From Bacteroidota bacterium (lineage in GTDB: Bacteria; Bacteroidota; Bacteroidia; Bacteroidales; Prolixibacteraceae): a DNA stretch of 11,515 nucleotides. The notes under the pieces are model-generated. The model was given only the letters and a program-made list of their open reading frames with translations. It was not told the origin of the DNA and did no database searches. Of the stretch, positions 7,224 to 11,515 are shown in pieces. Every line of letters starts with the position of its first letter. Within the stretch, counting starts at the first letter, position 1. The position numbers and the translations under genes were made by a program. The stretch is taken from positions 1-11,515 of the forward strand of contig JABMPI010000330.1 of assembly GCA_013203755.1 (NCBI GenBank). Reading direction: 5' to 3'.

Positions 7224-9584
7224 ATGAATACTAGAAAAATATTTCTTTTTGCACTGATTATACTTCTATGCCTAAAAACTGGATGGGCTCAAAAAAGTGA
7301 ATTGGAATCAATTCCTGTTTTTACTTTCGATAAAGAAGGTGCAACTGGGAAAGGTAATGGTTACCGAATTCCATCGTTAATAACAACAAACAATGGAACT
7401 GTTCTTGCTTTTGCAGAACGCCGGGTTGGATTGCACGACCATGCACAAAATGATATTGTCGTTCGTCGTTCGGAAGACAATGGTAAATCGTGGAGTGAAA
7501 TTCAGGTTATTGCTGACCATGGGAAAAAATCGTTGAACGACCCATTAGCAGTGGTTTTGGAGACTGGACGGATTTTGCTCATGTTTCAGGGATTTCCATA
7601 TGGAGTTCACGCAAGGAACTCTGGTTGGATTCAAATGGCTGACAACGGTTATGATGGGCCTCGAAATACAAAAACCTACATTACTTTTTCCGATGATGAT
7701 GGAAAATCGTGGGCTGAATTAAGAGAGATTACTAAATCAATTCGACCAACTGATAGAATTCCTGTTGGAAGTCCGGGAATTGGAATTCAAATAAAAAATG
7801 GGGAGTTTAAAGGAAGGATTGTAATGCCCTTCTATTTCACCCGAAAATTGAACGAAAACGACCGGGACTGGACAAGTGGCATTGCATGGAGTGATGACCA
7901 GGGCGAAACATGGCAAATAAGTAACGATATTCCGCATCGTGGTCATACTGGTTTTGGTAATGAAGCACAAGTAGTAGAAAAGTCTGATGGAAGTCTATTG
8001 TTTGTATCACGAAATCAAGGAGGATTTCACCGAAAAGTTGCGACAAGTACCGATGGTGGAAGAACCTGGAGTAATTTTCGTCTCGATTTTGAATTGCCCG
8101 GAACAGCTTGTCAAGGCTCAGTTTTGCGCTATAGTTTTCCTGAATATGGCGAAAGTATGATAATTCAATCGGGCCCTGCCAATAAGTACGAACGAAATAA
8201 AGGAACAGTAAAAATCAGCACCGATGAAGGCGAAACATGGAAATATTCAAGAGAAATTACGCCTGCTTATTTTGCCTATTCTTGTTTGACAAAACTTCCG
8301 AACGGAAATGTTGGATTGTTGTATGAAACAAATAGATACAGAGAAATTCGTTTTGTTGAATTTTCAACCGATTGGATAAAAGAGGGTGATGCAGAGGAAA
8401 AACAGGAACCATACCTTTCAATTCCGACTATCGATTTGAATGAAAAAGATGAAATGCATGTGGTTGTTGACAAAGAGAAAGGACAATATTTAGGGCATCC
8501 AACCACGGTTTTATTGGAAGACAATAAAACGATTTTAACCACTTATCCAAAAGGACACGGACGCGGTGCCATTGTCTATAAAAAAAGCACAGACGGTGGA
8601 TTAACCTGGGGGGAACGTTTGCCAACGCCTGAATCCTGGTCAACGTCAAAAGAAGTTCCTACACTGTTTCCAATGGTTGACAAATATGGAAAAAAGCGAC
8701 TGATTATGTTTTCTGGATTGTATCCTGCACGGATGGCGGTATCGGAAGACAATGGCGAAACCTGGAGTGAACTGGAGCAAATTGGCGACTGGGGGGGAAT
8801 TGTTGTCATGGGTTGTATGATTCCATTAAAAACGGGAAAAGGGCACTACATGAGTTTCTTCCACGACGATATTCGTTTTTTTACAAAAGATGGAATAGAA
8901 CGGAGCAAAAAAGATCGTGCTAATTACAACAGCAAAATGATGACATTGTATAAGTCTGTAACCACAGATGGTGGATTAACCTGGTCGTTTCCTGAAGAAA
9001 TTTACAAATCACGCGAGATTCATGTTTGCGAGCCGGGAGTTATTCGTTCTCCCGATGGAAATCAAATTGCGGTATTGCTTCGCGAGAATTCTCGCAGAGA
9101 CAATTCACAGATAATATTTTCCGACGATGAAGGAAAAACATGGTCAAATCCAAAACCATTACCAAATGAATTAACGGGTGACAGACACGTATTAAAATAT
9201 GCGCCAGATGGAAGATTATTTATTTCATTCCGTGACAGGAGCCCAGGTAAATACCATGAAAAATTGATTGAAATTGCAAAAGAAAAAGGTGAAACAAATT
9301 ATAGTATTGTGGCAGCAGAAACAGGTTTCGGTAGCCCAACTGAAGGCGATTGGGTTGGCTGGGTTGGAACTTATGACGATTTGGTGAACCGTGGAAAAGG
9401 GCAGTATCGAATCCGGTTAAAGGACAACACCAAAGGTTGGGATACAACATATCCGGGAGTAGAATTATTGCCCGATGGAACCTTTGTGGTAACCACCTAC
9501 GGACACTGGGAAAAAGGCGAAGAATCTTACATTTTAAGCACCCGTTTCAAATTAGAAGAATTGGATAAAATGCTGAATAAATAA
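7224..9584 (+). CDS. exported two-propeller sialidase-family (GH33-like) protein, 786 aa
   Basis: Predicted secreted exo-sialidase-type glycosidase. The Sec signal is residues 1-22 (GWA|Q). Propeller 1 (about 30-385) carries YRIPSL (Arg48), HDHAQNDIV (Asp72), NEAQVVE (Glu247), Arg263/Arg270, FAYSCL (Tyr352) and GLLYE (Glu368), with Asp boxes ending at Trp90, 163, 230, 282 and 339. It is clearly homologous to propeller 1 of the 935-aa protein upstream. Propeller 2 (about 400-780) is a different Asp-box family, with boxes ending at Trp462, 514, 587 and 640 and blocks such as GHPTTVLLED, LFSGLYPARMAVSED, CEPGVIRSPDG, LLRENSRRDNS and YPGVELLPDGTF. It keeps Glu603, Arg620 and Tyr743 counterparts but has no RIP arginine. 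I recall proteins like propeller 2 existing alone in Bacteroidota and Planctomycetes, so this is probably a fusion. It starts 30 bp after the second sulfatase. Confidence 0.85.
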   Translation: MNTRKIFLFALIILLCLKTGWAQKSELESIPVFTFDKEGATGKGNGYRIPSLITTNNGTVLAFAERRVGLHDHAQNDIVVRRSEDNGKSWSEIQVIADHGKKSLNDPLAVVLETGRILLMFQGFPYGVHARNSGWIQMADNGYDGPRNTKTYITFSDDDGKSWAELREITKSIRPTDRIPVGSPGIGIQIKNGEFKGRIVMPFYFTRKLNENDRDWTSGIAWSDDQGETWQISNDIPHRGHTGFGNEAQVVEKSDGSLLFVSRNQGGFHRKVATSTDGGRTWSNFRLDFELPGTACQGSVLRYSFPEYGESMIIQSGPANKYERNKGTVKISTDEGETWKYSREITPAYFAYSCLTKLPNGNVGLLYETNRYREIRFVEFSTDWIKEGDAEEKQEPYLSIPTIDLNEKDEMHVVVDKEKGQYLGHPTTVLLEDNKTILTTYPKGHGRGAIVYKKSTDGGLTWGERLPTPESWSTSKEVPTLFPMVDKYGKKRLIMFSGLYPARMAVSEDNGETWSELEQIGDWGGIVVMGCMIPLKTGKGHYMSFFHDDIRFFTKDGIERSKKDRANYNSKMMTLYKSVTTDGGLTWSFPEEIYKSREIHVCEPGVIRSPDGNQIAVLLRENSRRDNSQIIFSDDEGKTWSNPKPLPNELTGDRHVLKYAPDGRLFISFRDRSPGKYHEKLIEIAKEKGETNYSIVAAETGFGSPTEGDWVGWVGTYDDLVNRGKGQYRIRLKDNTKGWDTTYPGVELLPDGTFVVTTYGHWEKGEESYILSTRFKLEELDKMLNK

Positions 9585-9610
9585 AGTAAAACCACCGGCC
9601 CATTTTCTCC

Positions 9611-9636
9611 CTGTCATCCTGAGCGGAGTCGAAGGA
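9611..9636. repeat. fragment of dispersed Bacteroidota intergenic repeat
   Basis: The segment with core TGTCATCCTGAGCGGAGTC followed by GAAGGA matches, from memory, a dispersed intergenic motif very common in Bacteroidota genomes. Only half of the usual palindromic unit is present. It is G/C-richer than both flanking genes. It lies in the 82-bp gap between the second sialidase and the third sulfatase. Confidence 0.6.
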
Positions 9637-9637
9637 A

Positions 9638-9661
9638 GGGGAGGTGCCGAAGGCGGAGGGG
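9638..9661. repeat. second G/C-rich repeat fragment containing GCC-GAA-GGC
   Basis: This purine-rich block (GGGGAGGTGCC, GAA, GGCGGAGGGG) directly follows the previous repeat fragment and contains a 3-bp GCC/GGC stem at 9646-9654. I recall blocks like it as edges of other intergenic repeats in Bacteroidota. The gap therefore looks like a mosaic of two repeat ends. Its right end runs into the ribosome-binding region of the next gene. Confidence 0.4.
9655..9659 (+). promoter_or_regulatory. Shine-Dalgarno-like GGAGG of the third sulfatase
   Basis: GGAGG lies 7 bases before the ATG at 9667, an ideal distance. It is the only strong Shine-Dalgarno match before any start in the window and supports this start. 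It sits inside the G/C-rich repeat fragment, so the repeat seems to have supplied it. Bacteroidota generally depend little on such sites. Confidence 0.5.
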
Positions 9662-9666
9662 TAAAT

Positions 9667-11211
9667 ATGAAATATACATATCAAATATTTTGGTTAATTG
9701 TTGCAATAGTTTTTTGTTCTTGTGAAAGAAATATCGACAAATCTTCACCAAATATCATCATCTTCCTCGCCGACGACCTTGGTTATGCAGATGTTTCCTG
9801 GAACAATCCAAATGCCTACACCGAAACACCCAATCTCGATAAATTAGCTAAAAGCGGTGCGGTATTTAGCGATTGTTATTCTGCATCATCCATGTGTTCT
9901 CCGTCAAGAGCTGGATTATTAACTGGCAGGGTACCAACTCGAATTGGCGTTCATGATTGGATAAAGGAAATCTATAAAAAGCCTTTAAGTAATATTCATT
10001 TACCTTCAGATGAGATAACTTTTGCGGAACTTCTACAACAGAAAAACTACCAAACAGCAGTTATCGGTAAGTGGCATTTGAATAACGAATTTAATTCAGG
10101 CAACCAATCCGACCCGGACAACCAGGGATTTGACCACTGGTTTTGTACACCGGTTCAGGCAAATCCTTCACATAAAAATCCGATAAATTTTTACGATAAC
10201 GGTGTCGCAGTAGGAAAAATGGGAACGGATGAAGAACCACTTTTTTCCAGCCAGATTGTAGCCGACAAAACCATCGGTTGGATAGACTCAATAAAAAAAG
10301 ATTTACCGTTTTTATTGTATATCCCCTTTCATGAACCGCATGTAGTTTGCGATGCCACTGAGGATATCAAACAGAAATATCTGAGCCGAATCAAACGTGG
10401 TGAAATCCCACAAATGGAAGGCACCGGAGAAAATGGTTTGGGACAAGCTGAATATTACGGATGCATTGAAAATATGGATGCTGCAATTGGGCGGATTCTT
10501 AAAAAGTTAAAATCTGTGGGTTTGTTGGAAAATACCTTGGTCATTTTTACATCCGATAATGGCCCCGATTCCAATCGAAAATATCGTGGGAGATTACAAT
10601 CGGTTGGTGAAACCGGAGAATTTCGAGGGCGAAAGCGTTGGATTCTGGAAGGTGGAATCAGGCAGGCAACAATCATGTTTTGGAACGGTGTAATTCAACC
10701 CGGAGCAAAAATGGAAGAGCCGGTTGGTCAAGTTGATTTTCTTCCAACAATTTGTGAAATTGCTAAAATTCAAATTTCAGATAACAGAACTATTGATGGT
10801 GTCTCAATTTTATCTCTCTTAAAAAACGAACCTTTCTCAAGAAAAGAGAAACCGTTGCATTGGCATTTTCATGCGCCACGAGGAGGTCCGAAATCTGTTC
10901 TCCGAAATGAAAATTGGGTAATTACCGCAAATTGGGACCAACAATTTTCGGGTGGTAGGTTTGATACCCTTGCCATCAACAAAATAAAAACTGCAAATCT
11001 GGTTGATTTCAAATTATACGATATTGAAAAGGATGCTGGACAAAATAACGATGTAAAAGAGAACAATCCAGAAGTTTTTCTGAAACTGAAAGAGCAAATC
11101 ATTCAAATTCATTCTGACGTAAAAAATGAATGCCCCGATAGTCGCCAATTTCAGTGGAATGAACAGTTGCAGGAAATAGTTGATACAAAATATAAAAGTG
11201 TAAAAGAATAA
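9667..11211 (+). CDS. S1 sulfatase, arylsulfatase/GALNS-like lipoprotein
   Basis: Type I sulfatase of 514 aa, probably lipid-anchored: a hydrophobic segment (8-17) ends in VFCSC, with Cys19 the likely lipidated residue. Motifs: Asp36/Asp37 in LADDLGYAD; Cys77 in MCSPSRAGLLTGRVPTRIG (formylglycine precursor, Arg81); Lys135 and His137 in GKWHLN; His225 in FHEPH; Asp297/Asn298 in SDNGP; Lys323 in RGRKRWILEGGIR. This is the classical arylsulfatase/GALNS pattern, with DN in place of the DH of the iduronate-2-sulfatase-like pair, so it is a different S1 subfamily and probably attacks a different sulfate position. The C-terminal half has the usual KLYDIEKDAGQNNDV element, then a longer charged tail. 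It is separated from the sialidase by 82 bp of repeat sequence and could still belong to the same operon. The exact subfamily and substrate are not determined. Confidence 0.88.
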   Translation: MKYTYQIFWLIVAIVFCSCERNIDKSSPNIIIFLADDLGYADVSWNNPNAYTETPNLDKLAKSGAVFSDCYSASSMCSPSRAGLLTGRVPTRIGVHDWIKEIYKKPLSNIHLPSDEITFAELLQQKNYQTAVIGKWHLNNEFNSGNQSDPDNQGFDHWFCTPVQANPSHKNPINFYDNGVAVGKMGTDEEPLFSSQIVADKTIGWIDSIKKDLPFLLYIPFHEPHVVCDATEDIKQKYLSRIKRGEIPQMEGTGENGLGQAEYYGCIENMDAAIGRILKKLKSVGLLENTLVIFTSDNGPDSNRKYRGRLQSVGETGEFRGRKRWILEGGIRQATIMFWNGVIQPGAKMEEPVGQVDFLPTICEIAKIQISDNRTIDGVSILSLLKNEPFSRKEKPLHWHFHAPRGGPKSVLRNENWVITANWDQQFSGGRFDTLAINKIKTANLVDFKLYDIEKDAGQNNDVKENNPEVFLKLKEQIIQIHSDVKNECPDSRQFQWNEQLQEIVDTKYKSVKE

Positions 11212-11239
11212 TTTTTAATAAGGATAATAAGAAGAGGGC

Positions 11240-11317
11240 TTGTCATTTCGACCAAAGGGAGAAATCTGTTTCAAGCAAAAGATTTCTCACCATCGGACCT
11301 CGGATTCGAAAAGACAA
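11240..11317. repeat. imperfect palindromic intergenic repeat
   Basis: Two nested inverted repeats are visible. The outer arms are TTGTCATTTCGA (11240-11251) and TCGAAAAGACAA (11306-11317), one mismatch in 12. The inner arms are GAGAAATCT (11259-11267) and AGATTTCTC (11280-11288), perfect over 9 bp. The pattern matches a REP-like element I recall from many Bacteroidota genomes. It fills most of the 140-bp gap between the third and fourth sulfatases and could form a hairpin in the transcript that dampens or protects one side of the message. Confidence 0.65.
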
Positions 11318-11351
11318 ATATTTGAGACCACAACTAATTAATTTAACAAAA

Positions 11352-11515
11352 ATGAACAAACTAAAAACCATCACAGCAATCCTTGGAATCGCATTCCTGT
11401 TGTTTAACTGCACATCCCAGCAGACTCAAAAACCGGAGAAACCCAACATTCTTTTAATCGTTTCGGAAGACAACGGACCCGATTTAGGATGTTATGGCAA
11501 CACTCACGTCCACAC
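11352..11515 (+). CDS. S1 sulfatase, SGSH-like, N-terminal part only (runs off window)
   Basis: The first 54 codons of an open frame start at ATG 11352. The N-terminus MNKLKTITAILGIAFLLFNC is a signal sequence with Cys20 as a likely lipidation site (LLFNC). It is followed by a short polar linker and PNILLIVSEDNGPDLGCYGN. This opening strand is typical of bacterial sulfatases related to N-sulfoglucosamine sulfohydrolase, in which Glu-Asp (39-40) replaces the usual Asp-Asp calcium pair. The C-x-P-S-R motif lies beyond the window, so activity cannot be judged. It would be the fourth sulfatase in the locus and a third subfamily. It is read from the end of the sequence, where no stop codon is available. 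Confidence 0.78.
   Translation, partial: MNKLKTITAILGIAFLLFNCTSQQTQKPEKPNILLIVSEDNGPDLGCYGNTHVH

Noticed and set aside
8791..8797. Run of seven G in the second sialidase gene as a phase-variation tract
   Set aside because: The frame reads through normally (Asp-Trp-Gly-Gly), the run is short, and no out-of-frame alternative product is evident.
1..11515. CRISPR array, tRNA, rRNA, transposase or integrase
   Set aside because: No regularly spaced direct repeats, cloverleaf sequence, rRNA-like block or recombinase frame was seen; nearly all bases are in carbohydrate-enzyme genes.

Overview
The window is an AT-rich stretch in which every supportable gene lies on the + strand. All of them encode exported or lipoprotein carbohydrate-processing enzymes. 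Three things suggest a Bacteroidota organism, probably marine or host-associated and sulfatase-rich: Sec signals ending in A-x-A-Q, the near absence of Shine-Dalgarno sequences, and intergenic palindromic repeats of a kind I recall from that phylum (for example a core reading TGTCATCCTGAGCGGAGTC). The genus cannot be read from the window.

Layout: (1) the 3' part of a gene for a LamG-like plus SGNH/GDSL hydrolase (1-1028); (2) a 935-aa protein with two Asp-box propellers, the first a GH33-type sialidase (1035-3842); (3) a 228-bp gap holding a weak hairpin and a structured repeat-like element; (4) and (5) two tandem iduronate-2-sulfatase-like (S1_7-like) sulfatases (4071-5525 and 5532-7193); (6) a second two-propeller sialidase-family protein of 786 aa (7224-9584); (7) an 82-bp gap made mostly of two repeat fragments, the second of which appears to supply a Shine-Dalgarno-like GGAGG; (8) a lipoprotein sulfatase of the GALNS/arylsulfatase type (9667-11211); (9) a 140-bp gap with an imperfect palindromic repeat; (10) the first 54 codons of a fourth sulfatase, resembling heparan-N-sulfatase (SGSH-like) enzymes, running off the end (11352 onward).

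The genes fit one catabolic locus. The SGNH hydrolase would remove O-acyl groups, the four sulfatases would strip sulfate esters, and the two GH33-type enzymes would release terminal nonulosonic or related ulosonic acids, all outside the cytoplasm. The content points to a sulfated glycan carrying sialic acid, Kdn or a Kdo/Dha-type sugar. That substrate is inference. No SusC/SusD pair, other glycosidase, sulfatase-maturing enzyme (anSME) or ulosonic-acid catabolic gene is visible here; if the reading is right they should lie outside the window. The order sialidase-sulfatase-sulfatase, given twice, and the two different double-propeller fusions are the most distinctive features.
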